Positions 50,401 to 62,586 of a stretch of 64,000 bases of DNA are shown here, in pieces. The DNA is from Rotaria sp. Silwood1 (lineage: Eukaryota > Rotifera > Eurotatoria > Philodinida > Philodinidae). Each line of letters starts with the position of its first letter. Within the stretch, counting starts at the first letter, position 1. The notes beneath the pieces were generated by a model, which did no database searches, was not told the DNA's origin, and was given only the letters and a program-made list of their open reading frames with translations. The position numbers and the translations under genes are program-made. The stretch spans positions 967,017 through 1,031,016 of the forward strand of contig CAJNOP010000017.1 of the NCBI GenBank assembly GCA_905250075.1, read 5' to 3'.

Positions 50401-52523
50401 TATTTTAGATGGTCGTGTCGCTGTGTGGTAGGCGCAGTATTATGATCGAACTTTACTGCATTGTAAACGGTCGAATACTCGGTTTTCAGGCAGTTTGACT
50501 ACCATTATTAATTGCGTAGAGTACGATAAAATACGTTTGTAATACTCTGTCTAATAAATGTCTATTTACAGTTATTTACAATCACAAACTATATGAAACA
50601 AGAGTACATAGTATAGCTTTTTGACAATTTCGGTGACTGTAATCAATGACCTTGATGGTCAATAATTTATGACTATATTCAGGTCGTGTCGCAAGTAGCA
50701 TATTTATGCTACAATAAAATATCATATTGCCTGATCAGGATTTCTTCTTTTTACGTTGAATCATCATGCACAAGTGATGAGAATGTTATACATAAACCCT
50801 TTCTTAGTAACTCATTAGTAAAATTGTCCTATCAACAATTCATACGTATTGATACATCTCATGCATATTCATGTGAAAATAAATGAATTCAAATATCTTT
50901 CTCTTTCTTCGTTCGTTTCCATATAAGAAATTGGATTAGAAGTGTTTTGCATTGGTATCGTTCTAAAGAAGAATCTTTATTTGGAATAAGAAAAATATTT
51001 CATACAAACTTATGTTCTTTTAATTTATTTTTTTCAAACAACCAAGGAACTTTGATTTACTTTTCAAAACTATTTTAATTCTATTACCTGTTCGTTTTAA
51101 TTTTCATATTAGAAGATTAGTTCAAGAATTTTTCAATTCTATACAACATTACAAAGAAATTAATCAATGAGGCTTCCAAGAAAATGTTAATATAAAAACT
51201 TATGAATCATTCTTACAATTTTCTGCTATCGAGTTGAAAAGCCATGGATTGAAATAATTATAACTATGGTTTCAGGTCTGACAAAAAGTTTCATAAGCGA
51301 CGATAAGAAGATAAAATACGCCGTCTTTGCGCAAATCCATAGATGTCTATTTACAAGTATTCATTGATGAAGGAGTTATGTGTCAAGTATGAAGCGTTTA
51401 CAGCACCTGATGGATCATTTTATACGATATTGTACATATGAGGTCGTTTTGATGCTATATTCGATCTTTAATTACACCGTGTTATAAAAATCAGCCAAAT
51501 CTATAAGGAAACGCTGTTCTGTAATACATACAAAATTGCTACTAATGAGTTTCATCTCATATAAATAATCACGTTGCGTTCGAATAATCTTAACATTGAC
51601 ATAATTTTAGTCTTTCATTCGTTTGCTCGTATGTTATGTAGTATTCTTTGTTCTTGATTATAATTAGTTACATTTTTCAGTTGTTTGATACATCAATCGG
51701 TAGTTTTCGTGTAGCTTTAAATGACATAAGGATATGCTATTCTGAAATATCAATATCTACTAAACTTCATCATGGTCAACATTGGTTTGTTTATTATTTG
51801 GGTCGAGAAAAGAAAAATTGTTCATTCGTCGTTTCTTTGTTAAGTGATTGGCTGCTATAGATAATAGGACTGTTGCTTGTTAGCCTTAATCATCATAGAG
51901 AAAAATTTTTGAAGTCTTGGTTTCGACCAAACTATTCTAAATACAGACTAGAACGTATGGTAGACGGGTTGACTAATTCGATTCAACGACGTGCAGTTTG
52001 ATATCATAAAACTAAAAAGAAAACAATTAATATGGTTGTATGATGAATGTAAATCCAGTCTATAAAACGCTCACTTATGATATATATTGTAGATATTACA
52101 ATACGAAAATGATGTAAATACGACCTGTTTATGGGTACTCAACTAGTGGATTGAACTAACTGCAGCACGCCGCTAAAAGTATTCTTTTTACCGACTTGAC
52201 GCATGTAAAGCTGGAATACTATCTTCAATGGGTTACATCTTACGAATAGTAACGAATAGTTAAAGATTAGAACATCAAAATGTGTTACAAAGTTAAATTG
52301 AATTACAATCAATATAATTATCATAGCATACAATTCCGAGGAGGAAACTAAATTTTTCTTGCGTTCTGCATTTTTTTCTTGAGCTTTTCTGCTAAGGATA
52401 ACTAAGATTTTTAATAGTTCAGTGAAACAAATTGTCTATGTAAAAGCAAAGCTTCGTTAGTAATTTTGCAAAGAAAAGCAGTTACTTTCTATCAATGAGA
52501 AGCTGAATCAAATCACTTGATTT

Positions 52524-52670
52524 AGTTTCTCTTTGGATTGTATTAATTTTCTCTTTAATCTGATTGAGTTTCTCTTTACGAGGTATTTTTTTTCTCTTGG
52601 ACCTAGATCAGTTTCTCTTTAAATATATTTTATTTTCTCTTTCACTTGATTCAAATGAAAGAGAAAATAC
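52524..52670 (+). repeat. Degenerate TTTCTCTTT repeat with inverted end
   Basis: AGTTTCTCTTT or ATTTTCTCTTT recurs about five times at roughly 20-35-bp spacing. An inverted unit, GAAAGAGAAAA, ends the array. Confidence 0.6.
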
Positions 52671-53792
52671 AAAAGCCACGAGAAGCAACTAAATCCCGTC
52701 AATTTTTGAAGAGTAATATGTTAAAAATACAGAAGATAACGCAAATGTCAAAAATATGATCTGATAGTCAACAAATCTAAAATTGATTTAATATAGACCA
52801 CAGAATATCAAGTTGCAAATCCAGCTCAATATTTGAACAGTAAATTCAGATGTTCTTTCATTAAACATATTTCAATAAAGTAGCTGAATAAGTGTTCGAG
52901 GAATATTTCATCGTAAAATACATCATTTTCAGTGACTTCCATTAAATACTGATATACTGTACTTTTTCGAATATAGTACTCAAAACTTTCGTAGGATAAT
53001 ATGAGTGGCACACGATCAATATTTTACGTGAAGCAATGTAGTTTAAAATAGGTCCATTTTGTTCTATTTCTTCAATCGTGGAGAGTGTGAATGAAGAGAA
53101 GAAGAAAACTTGAACTCATACGCATATCTATATTCATACTTACAATCACATTAATGCATATTGTATTAAGAAAAGAACCAGATTCGAGAGAAAGAGCGTC
53201 GTAAATTATATAAAATGGTGAATACCAGTACTATTACATTGTCATCTCCCGCTATTCTATAAGTTGGTGAACATATTGAGAGAAACAACTGTTGTTTACT
53301 TCTAGTAAAAAATCGGTTGTTAAAATAAGACGAGAAAATACGATGAAACACGGTCAAAATTAATATGATAATACGGCGTTGTATTGTAGAGCGCTGCGAA
53401 GTGAAACTTTTACGACTACGACTCCGTCAGCATTTTCTGTGGAACTTGGACTCCACCAAAACCCGAAATTTTTTTGTTTGACTGATATATATCTAGTGAT
53501 TCCAAAAAAAGGATCACATATATATAATTTCGATCTTTGTCGTAATGGTAAATCACATAAAGAATCCAAATAATGACTTGAATAGAGAAAATTCTTTCGA
53601 ATAAGAATTTGAAGAAAATATAATCCTAAGGATATTCTGAAAATTTAGAATTCTAGAAAACTTTCTCAATTACATTTTTAGCACTTTGAACTCGAAAATA
53701 AATGCTTTTTTGATTACATAGGACGATAGAGCAACTAATTCTAAAAAAACCTATATTCAAGCTTTGCGCGACATTTTTTGACTGAATTACAT

Positions 53793-53886
53793 TAATTTAA
53801 AAAAGCCCACAAGTCCTTTGAGTCCAGCTTCCCCTCACGAAATGGCGAAAAAACTATCTTTTGGGCTTTTTTTAATATCGATGTAG
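53793..53886. repeat. Short inverted pair around AAAAAAGCCCA
   Basis: TTTAAAAAAGCCCA at 53795 faces TGGGCTTTTTTTAATA at 53872, about 60 bp apart. It could be a tiny MITE or a hairpin; no gene is adjacent. Confidence 0.4.
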
Positions 53887-54003
53887 TTCTTTTGAAAAAT
53901 ATCGTCGAAAGCTGCCAAACATCTTATTTTATAGACAATTAGCTGCTCTATTGTTTTGTAGAATCAAGAGAAACTTTTTTTTCAAGTTCCATCTGTTGGA
54001 AAA

Positions 54004-54620
54004 ACACTGTATTTTCAAATAGCATCAACAACAAATTTGATACCAAACTAAAGCGCGTGAAAAATGGAATTTATTAGTACTAAATAGCAACGATTATGGC
54101 AACTTCTCAGTTTGAAAGTGAGAAACATCCTGAATTCAACGCCATATCGACACAGAAAGCTCCGTTTCATGAGGCAGTTTAAACTAGATCTCATTTAAAA
54201 TGATGATTATCACAAAGTAACCGACACCTGACCAGGAAACATGGGTACAAAGAATCAAAAATGGAGTTTAAAAGCCAAAAAATATATTTCATATGTTTTG
54301 ACAAAAATGGAAATAAATATTGAGTTGTGAAAAACTTTTTCATGTTCGTATACGTCTCGTCTCGATACTCTAAAGAACGTCAAGTGTCTTCACACTGATT
54401 AATGATTATATTCACCAAGCCTTAAATAAATAAATATTACTGTGTTATGTTCATCATTTTAAATGAGATTTAGTTTGAACTGTCGCATAAGAAGGACTTT
54501 TCTCAATTGAATACTGAGAAGTTGCCATAACTCTAACTATTTAGTATTGATAAATCCCATTTTTAACGTACTTTAATTCTGTATAAAACTTGTTGTTGAT
54601 TCTATTTGCAAGTACAATGT
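54004..54620. repeat. Foldback element of ~0.6 kb
   Basis: The left arm, 54004-54221, matches the complement of the right arm, 54439-54620. Shared blocks are CAAATAG.ATCAACAACAA, AATACTAAATAG-like, TATGGCAACTTCTCAGT and CTCATTTAAAATGATGA. There is no open frame. Its size and layout resemble the element at 32617. Confidence 0.8.
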
Positions 54621-54986
54621 TACCTCCTTGAAATGATATTATTACCATCCTAGCACATTGCCTTTTTTTATTTTTTATGCTTGCACATACATATATTATA
54701 TACAAGAAACAAAAAGCAAAACCGAAAAAAAAAGAATACGATAAAAGTAAAACATAACAGCTGTGCGAATGTTTTTTTTTTTGTTTTCTTTTAAAGTATT
54801 GAAAAAGAATGCTTCACTACCATCTAAGTTTATAGTAAACACACAAACACAAAGTTAATATAAGAAATATATTCACACAGTCACCAGAATAATTTTTTGT
54901 GACATTGTCCAAAATAAAATATAATTGGTCTTAATACAAAAATAACGCCAAAGAACTTCACCGTTTTGGTTTTTTTATATATTTAT

Positions 54987-57445
54987 CTATTTTTTATTTA
55001 AACGTTTTGCAGGTTTTGCTGTTGATGATTTTCTAGATGAAATTCGAACTGGACATGCACCGGTAGCTGAAAAGAAATTAAAAGCATCGGATGCCAATGA
55101 ATCATTAACAGTTGAAGTTGAATCACTTATACTAAGTTCAGCTAATGCTTCTACAAAGAAATAATTATAAAGGTAAACATAACAAAAAAAAAAGTGACTT
55201 ACGATCTAATGATGCTTTATATAAATAAGATGATTGATAAATTTCTTCTCCCTTATAATATACAGTAATACTTGCTACAGCTTGATCACTTCGTGGAAAT
55301 GGATAAGGAGGCATTGAAAAAAAAACAAGGTTTCCGTTTTTTGTAAACGGCAATGATTGATGCCAACCAGTTCGGTTTTCTGTTATCAGTATAGTTATAT
55401 CATCTTTCATAATACGACCTTTAAGAAGAGTATATACTCTTTCATTGCCACCCATTGGTCCATATGCTGGACCCATATGTTCAACACCAACATCACCATA
55501 AGCTAAAAAATCACAATGAATAAAATTCTTTTCGAACAAATAAACAAAAAATAAAATTTCTTACCTTCACTCATTACACAAGAATATGCGGTACTAGCTT
55601 CATCTCGTTGATATGTATCTTTTTCAGCTTGATATATGCGTGTAAAGCGAAGTCTTGATTGATCAAGTTGTCGTGTTTTAATTAAATCTTTTGTTATATT
55701 ATCATCTTGTTTACTTTTGATATATTCAATCATAAAACTATAAATAAAATGAAAATAACAGTAAACATTTTGAATTCAAAATAAAACTTACGTTTTATAT
55801 TCGTTCTTAAAATCTTCATTGGTTACACAAAAATATAATGTATTAGGTTCATTTTGTCTAAAGATCAATGCAGCATCATCGAATGAATTGCTGCAAGTTT
55901 TATTATCAATTGTATATGGATGTGATTGTCCATCTATTCCAACAAGAGTAACTTCAATTATATTTTTAACCGATTGCTGTGCCCATATGCGAGGTATCTG
56001 AAAAAGAAGATAAAAATGATTCCTACATGGACGATATGGATATTAATCAACATACATAAATTGTTGGATATTCATATTGATCATGTACTGCACATCGAAT
56101 ATAATGTGATGCACTCCTACTTTCATTTTGTGTGCGTGGACGGAATTTTGAACGTGGCTGAGATTTTAATTCAATTTGTTTTGATTCCATTGAATCGAAT
56201 TGAAGGACTAAATATAGAAAATAATTTATTATTTAAAATATTTTTAAAAAATACATACTCTGTTGATATTCAAAATCACTATACATTTGTTCTGTAGTAC
56301 ACGGTTGACATCCACCATAACCTGAAAAAAACAAACGATACCCATAAGTATTATGAAGATTTCTTTATTAACGTTAACGTACTTGAAAGAATATCAATCG
56401 GAGCAACACTCGATGAAGATTGTTGATTCTCTAAAGACAAATAGAAGATGATCAGAGATGAATTTATGTATACATCAACTTACTGGAACTTCTTTTAGGT
56501 TTTGATGAACCTTTAATGATGCGTTGTTGTTGAATATGTTGTGTTATAAGAATTGACACTAAAATTAAATAAGAAAAAAAAACGACAGTTAATAAAATTT
56601 AATAGTTAATGAATTTTTCTTACTATCGATTTCTTTTTGTTCAATTGGTGAACTGCCAATTTGAACAGAACTTGGTGATGATAAAATATCTGATGAATAA
56701 AAAAAATCTCATCATAAAAAAAAACATATATTAAATAAATTTATACCAACCTGTTTGTGATGAAGTTAAAGTCATTCTTTCCATGGTATCTTCTATTATA
56801 CTTTGTCTTGGTATTTCTTGAAATGATATTGATGATATGAATTTACTTATGTCTTCATTATCACAGGGTGATGCAGGTTCATGAGTGATGACCGAGTCGT
56901 AAATAGGAAATTCTGAGAAATAAAATATCAATTTATTATGATAATTATTTTTTTATTTATTATTAAACTCTGTCAAACTAAATCCTTTTTAGATTAAACA
57001 AAATTTATTTATTCCAAAGGTATTTCTTTCAATGTCTAGTTTGAGATGTACTTTCTTTATTTTCTTGATAAACAATTTTACTCAGAAGATTTTCATGATA
57101 AGTACTCAAATGACGTCAAATAATGTCTCGAAATTTTAAATATAAATATCAAAATAAAACTTACGATCCATCGGTAGATCAATAAGAGCATTGCTTATAT
57201 CATCAGTGTTATGTATAGTTGAATTTGATGCGAGGTAGTCGTCGGGAAAGACAAATCCACCAAGAATCTTTTGAAAAACAAAACGAAATAAGAACTAGCA
57301 ATCAAATTTTGATCTTTTCATTCTAGTTTACCTGATCATTAAGCGAAGAATCGGATAGATCTGACAATACTGATGGCTGTCGTTGACCAGTTAAATTCAA
57401 CGAATCTACCAGAATGTCCAAGTCTAAGTTCTCGTCCATATTCAT
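54987..57445 (-). CDS. Divergent Rel-homology (NF-kB-like) transcription factor, copy B
   Basis: Twelve exons (57445-57332, 57267-57165, 56912-56751, 56689-56624, 56558-56484, 56430-56383, 56321-56259, 56207-56056, 55997-55792, 55737-55565, 55502-55203, 55150-54987) give 541 residues. The N-terminal ~225 residues are acidic and Ser/Gln-rich (starts MNMDENLDLDILVDSLNL) and could activate transcription. The Rel DNA-binding domain spans about 227-387 (SKFRPRTQNESRSA, EVTLVGIDGQSHPYTI, QLDQSRLRFTRIY). The IPT domain spans about 389-487 (GPMGGNERVYTLLKG to YQSSYLYK). The tail is basic (AKRLNKK). No ankyrin repeats. The recognition-loop Glu kept in copy A is Gln here. The copies share exon junctions through both domains, so they arose by gene duplication, but they are now quite different. 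Confidence 0.82.
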
Positions 57446-59634
57446 TATGAATAAAATTAATCAATAAATTAATCTAAAAGCAACGAATAAAACAATCCAT
57501 TTTCTATTTTTACTGAATTAATCAACCATAACGCGAAGTATGACACATAAGAAAAAGTAATATATCGAGTTTTTGTTATGTGTTACTATGTATTTTATTT
57601 TAAAAGAAAATTATTGTGTTGTGAGCCCTTCACTTTACCATCGAGAGAAAAACAAATGACGTTATATCGTCTTTTTATGTATTCTGCAACCCCTCTTGTT
57701 ACTTTTCTATATTAAAAAAAACTTCTTTTTTTTATTCTTACGCCCTGTCATTGCTGCCCCTTACTACCTTGCTGATGTCGCCCTAAAAAAAACAATCTCA
57801 TGATATTGCAAAGCAAAGCAAAGAACGAAAAAGAATTACACCACTCTCCATATATGCGTCATGTATTGCCTTTTCTATTGGTGTACATTATAGTTCTGAA
57901 TACACAGTCACAGAAAAAAAAACAAAAATAAAGAAAAAGCTTGATAGATGTCTATCTACCCTATCAGCGGCTGTATATTTATATAGATTTAAAGAAGTAA
58001 AAAAAAAAAAAAAAAAAAAACAATGGTTTGAATCATTTTAAAAAAAATTGATTGAAAAAACAAAAAGGTGTGGTTTATGCAACGTTCAAGAGAATTTTAT
58101 TTTTAATATATTATATAAATAGTTCCTTAGAAAATGATCATCTGATTACAAAAAGAAATGTACACTATAGTTTGATTACGTCAATCACTCATTACAGAAA
58201 AGTTCAAGACACCAATAAGATCATATATATACGACTGAAACTTACTTTTCTTGCAACAAGTCTCTAATTTTTATTTTCTAGCTTTTCTAAACATTGTCAA
58301 AATATTATATTCTATATCGGTATAAAAAATCTAATAGAAACATATAATATGTGTGTACTGTCGGTTGCTAGAATAAAATATTTTATTTGTAATAGATAAC
58401 CTTAGACTATATGTTTATAGGCACTTTAATAAGTTTATTTAGGTTTTTTTTTTTTTGAAAAAAGATAACAGCTAATGTCTTATCTCATTGACAATAAAAT
58501 ATCTCAAACTACCAAGTAATTTATTGAGTTCTTTTTTTTAAATTATATTTTATTGTTAAGATAGTTTTATATTTTCTCATATTAGTAACAAAACTATAAA
58601 AAAATGATTGTATATGGGGCAACCTTATTATTTGATCTGAATCGAAAAGCAAAATAAGTAATAACTTTGAAATTAGCATAAAAAGCTGCATCGAATTACA
58701 TGTATTTGAGCAAATTTATATGTAATAAATGCTATAAATCTGTACTCTGTTCAGTATTTTATTTAGAACTATGTCTTTGCTCTCTTACTCACTTGAGATT
58801 GGTTGTACCTAGGAAAGAGCTTTGATAAAATGCATGTGATTCGATGCAATGTGTTATGATGACTCTCATATGATTAATTATCTTGATTTTGAATTTAGAT
58901 ACGGTATAAAAGTTGTCATATACAGTCATTTATTTACACTCTTCCTACCAAAACGAAAAATATGTCGAATTATCTTCACAATAAACCAAAGTCAACAAAA
59001 AGGAATCCAACAAATTATTTTATAGTATGAAATCTTTTATTGCCCATAATATAAGAAATAAACTCTTCTCCTTCCTAAAAAAAAATAAATACATTATCAA
59101 AAATGCCTATATACATATATTTCAAAATTATCTATTACAAATAGTATGTTTTACTTGAATAACCAATAATATACATGAATCATATTTTTCTACGCGACTT
59201 TTTTTCTGAATTAAAATAACATACTTTGAAAGAATATCGAAAAACTACCTAATCGAAACTTGAGACTTATTGAAAAGAAAGTGAATTATACTCATTTATG
59301 TCCAATTTTATTGATTTCTCGAACTTTTTCTCATGAGCAAGTGACCTAATTGACATACGATGTACATTTTTTCGAACCAAATTATCACGATCCATGAAAG
59401 CATTTATAAATAAATTAAAAATAAAACTCACTCAACTTTTAGGTTTTCCACATCTTACAAATCTAAACACTGTTTTATTTTAAAAACGTAAAAATAGATT
59501 CAGCTTTTTATCACATTCCAGATAAAGTTAACAAAAAAAACAAGACTAATCATTCGTCTATACTTTGTTTTCAAGACAATATAATTACAAATAACAAAAA
59601 GAAAAAACACCAGTTAAAATCACAGAAAAAAAAT
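57446..59634. other. Spacer between Rel copy B and the TIR-SAM gene
   Basis: This holds the 5' flank of Rel copy B (a CTTTTAG acceptor lies 28 nt before its ATG) and the 3' flank of the TIR-SAM gene. A 22-base poly-A run is at 57999-58020. No gene is supported. Confidence 0.6.
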
Positions 59635-61629
59635 CTAGTGTCGATGTATTGATTGAGGTGATGACGAAAAAAGTGACTCAAGTGCCGCATTAAATGTTAA
59701 ATTATTAAACAGTCTATCAGGTGCTGTCGATGGAAGTAATGATTCAACCGTTCGATAGTAATCTGTTGCAGACTAAAAAGTAATAAATCAATTAAGTAAA
59801 GTTGAATTGGATATATATGTTTATATTTACATCAAATTTTATTTTATACAATTGCCAAAGTGTTGATCCAGTAAAACGTGATAAAGCATTTTGAAATCTT
59901 AAAAATAAAAGAAAGAATTAAAAAGAAATTGTAAGAGAGAAGTCGTAAAAAAAATATTTTACATTTCAAGTTTTTGTCGATTTAACCATTCAATCACATC
60001 ATCGGCATTCCATTCGTTAACGTTTACAATAGGAGTCCAACAACTACTCATCGTTGTCATAGAATGACAATTAGAAGTATGTATCGAACCTAAAAAAGAA
60101 CAAACGAAATCAAAAATTAATAGCAAACAATGAGTAGATAGTAATTACGTGTTCGATCATATTCATCAGCTCCTAGAGAAATTCGAACAGCTTCTATTTC
60201 ACGTCTAAGTAAATTGAATGCTTCCTCGAATGGAAGTTGACTGAAATCAATTTGAAATTTTGATCCATTAATAATTCCAAGCCAACCAGCTGCTTTGTAA
60301 CCTGCTTGCATTAACATCGGAATAGATGCTTTATTACGTTCAACAGAATATTCAGCTTCTATAAAGAAAAATATGTTTTCAGAAAAATATCATGATTAAT
60401 GAACCTATACCTAATCGACAATATCGACTGTTATAATAGTTTTCATTAACTGCCATTAAAACAACGTATGCATTTTCAACAGCAGAAGCCATAGATGTTA
60501 GAATATCACCAGATATATCATCTTGATCAATCCAAACAGAATAATTTAAATTCTAAATATAAATGATTATTGAAAAACAAAGAATAATTTGATTATATTT
60601 TTGTTTACTTTTAATTCTCTAGCAATTTTTGAACATAAAGGTTTTGTTGAATGATTATAACTAACCATAATATGTCCAATGTCATTTTTATTTTTCTTTG
60701 GTTCAGCATATTCTATCACGCATGTCGTTGATTTTTGTTTGATCAATAAGATTTCTAATCGAGAAAACTAATAAAAAAAAATGAAATTCAAGTGTTATTT
60801 TACCATCTTCTTCATCTATTTTAACTGTACAAGGTACACAGAAACTTTCTCCATAGATATCAGTCCGTTTTGATTCATAGTCAGTATCTATATCTGGTAT
60901 AATACCCGAAAAACTGTTTTCTGATGATATAGTTTCCGGTACACTTGAGTGAATATCACAATCACGTTCTTGTGAGGTTTGAGAACGAAGAGATGCTATA
61001 ACACGAGTGAAATAAAAAAAGTATTAGAAGAATCATAATAGTAATACAAACTATCAATGGTTTTCTCAACTGGATATTTCTGTAATTGATTAAGACCGTT
61101 ACCTAGAATATTATTTCATATTATTTGTGAATATATAAAATGAATGAAGACTGTACTATCATCAGTGGCTTCTGTAGGTTGTTTTTCTTGACTATCTGAT
61201 TCGGTTTCACTTTCACCTAAATAAATATTAAAAAAGAAACTTATTCAAAATCTAATATATGACGTAATTAAAATGATTTCAATATTTCTTATGTAAATTC
61301 AGCGAGATTAATACGTACAATCATTATCATCTAATAAATAATTGAGATCTGCATGTACACCTAAAGTTCTTGTAAGATCAACGATACGTTGATAATCTAT
61401 TTGCGATTTTGAACACTATTAACGCAAAATATGTTTTTTAATTGGAATCAAATAATAAAAAAAACCAATTACTTGCACATCTGAATCTTCGTCTGATCGA
61501 TTTACATCACTAACAACTGGTGTTAGCATAGGTGTCTTAAAATCTTTTAAAAGACGGAAGTAGGAAGATTTTTTTTTTTATATGAATAAAATATGACATA
61601 CGTGATAGATCTGGCTCTGGATCGTCCAT
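59635..61629 (-). CDS. TIR-SAM domain protein (candidate NADase-type TIR)
   Basis: Twelve exons (61629-61602, 61543-61473, 61415-61319, 61216-61157, 61102-61052, 60995-60804, 60754-60609, 60552-60411, 60358-60149, 60089-59963, 59897-59831, 59772-59635) give 442 residues. Residues 1-190 are acidic and low-complexity. The TIR domain spans about 192-320: HIMVSYNHSTKPL, SVWIDQDDISGD, VVLMAVNENYY, CRLEAEYSVERN and GWLGIINGSKFQIDFS. C260-R-L-E263 matches the position of the catalytic Glu in enzymatic TIRs (plant CLxE, SARM1 E642). A SAM-like domain follows at about 348-410 (WNADDVIEWLNRQKLEIF, GSTLWQLYKIKFD). SARM1 has SAM-SAM-TIR; the order is reversed here and ARM repeats are absent. It may cleave NAD or act as an adaptor; which one is not shown. 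Confidence 0.85.
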
Positions 61630-62586
61630 AATAAATAAACTGACTTAGATAGAACTCTATAAGTTGATTTTGAATAAAATTCGATGTATTTCTCCTTTAA
61701 AATAATTAATAGTTTACAAGATCAATCTAAAAAAAATAATACCTTTTGATCTTTTGCTCATATTCGAAAATGTATTTAAAAAAAGGAAATAACACGCGAA
61801 GAGAAAAACGACAACAGAACGTCATCAATGTATCAACAATATGGAAAGGAAAAGAAAAATAGTACAGATGAGTAAAACATTTGATAAATAAATACGGATA
61901 AACAGCAGACGAAAGAAAAGTAATTTTGCATTTTTTTTTTTATTAGTTACTAGTGACCGACTGACGTTTTGATAAACAAATATAATTCATTGTATAAAAA
62001 GAGTCGCTAACATCGCATCACCTTTTTATTGATTTTTTTTGTAAAAAAAAATTACCAATTAGTCATAGTATTTCACTCATCTCTTATGTTTTGATTATTT
62101 AAGTAATAAACTTCACATTTTTTATAAAGAATAACATCATTTTATCATTGCTCACCCTGCGAAAGAAAAAAGAAACATAAAAATCGCGGAATAAGGCGTG
62201 ACGTATTTGCCAAATAAAACATTTTATTAGTTGAAAGAAAGTAAAGAAAAAAAAAACCTATAAATCAAGCTTGCCCTATTTACAGTTTTGTGTTGCATGG
62301 TACTTTTATTACATATGAAACAGAAAAAAACCGTAACCAATCAATGTAACAAAACAAAAAAAAATAACAATTGTACTCAATGAAATCACATAAAAAATAT
62401 TTAGTCAAAGTGACCCATCTCAATCATAACAAAACAGAAAAATTAGATAATAATTATTTTTAAAAATTCAATAAATTGAAATAAATTAGACGTTGGTTAG
62501 AATAGAAAGAAAGAGAGATTCATAATCAAAAATAATATAACTATTATTTGCGATAAAGATAAAATAAATAAAGTTTATATTTAATA
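61630..62586. other. Spacer between TIR-SAM and GMPPB
   Basis: AT-rich DNA holding the presumed promoter of the TIR-SAM gene and the 3' flank of GMPPB. Candidate acceptors (TCTAAG, CTTATAG) lie 14 and about 28 nt before the TIR-SAM ATG. Nothing else is seen. Confidence 0.55.

Larger units (their letters stand above)
48265..54003. other. Gene-free AT-rich region with minor repeats
   Basis: No complete gene is supported. Possible degraded coding traces lie near 50920-51170 and 51680-51860, but no family is recognised. A TTTCTCTTT repeat and a short hairpin are annotated separately. Confidence 0.5.

Noticed and set aside
51648-51860. Open frame preceded by a TTTTTCAG acceptor-like site
   Set aside because: A single isolated exon-like frame with no partner exons and no recognised family; not enough to call a gene.
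55926-56297. 123-codon plus-strand open frame over Rel copy B
   Set aside because: It is antisense to Rel exons 7-8 and is their shadow.
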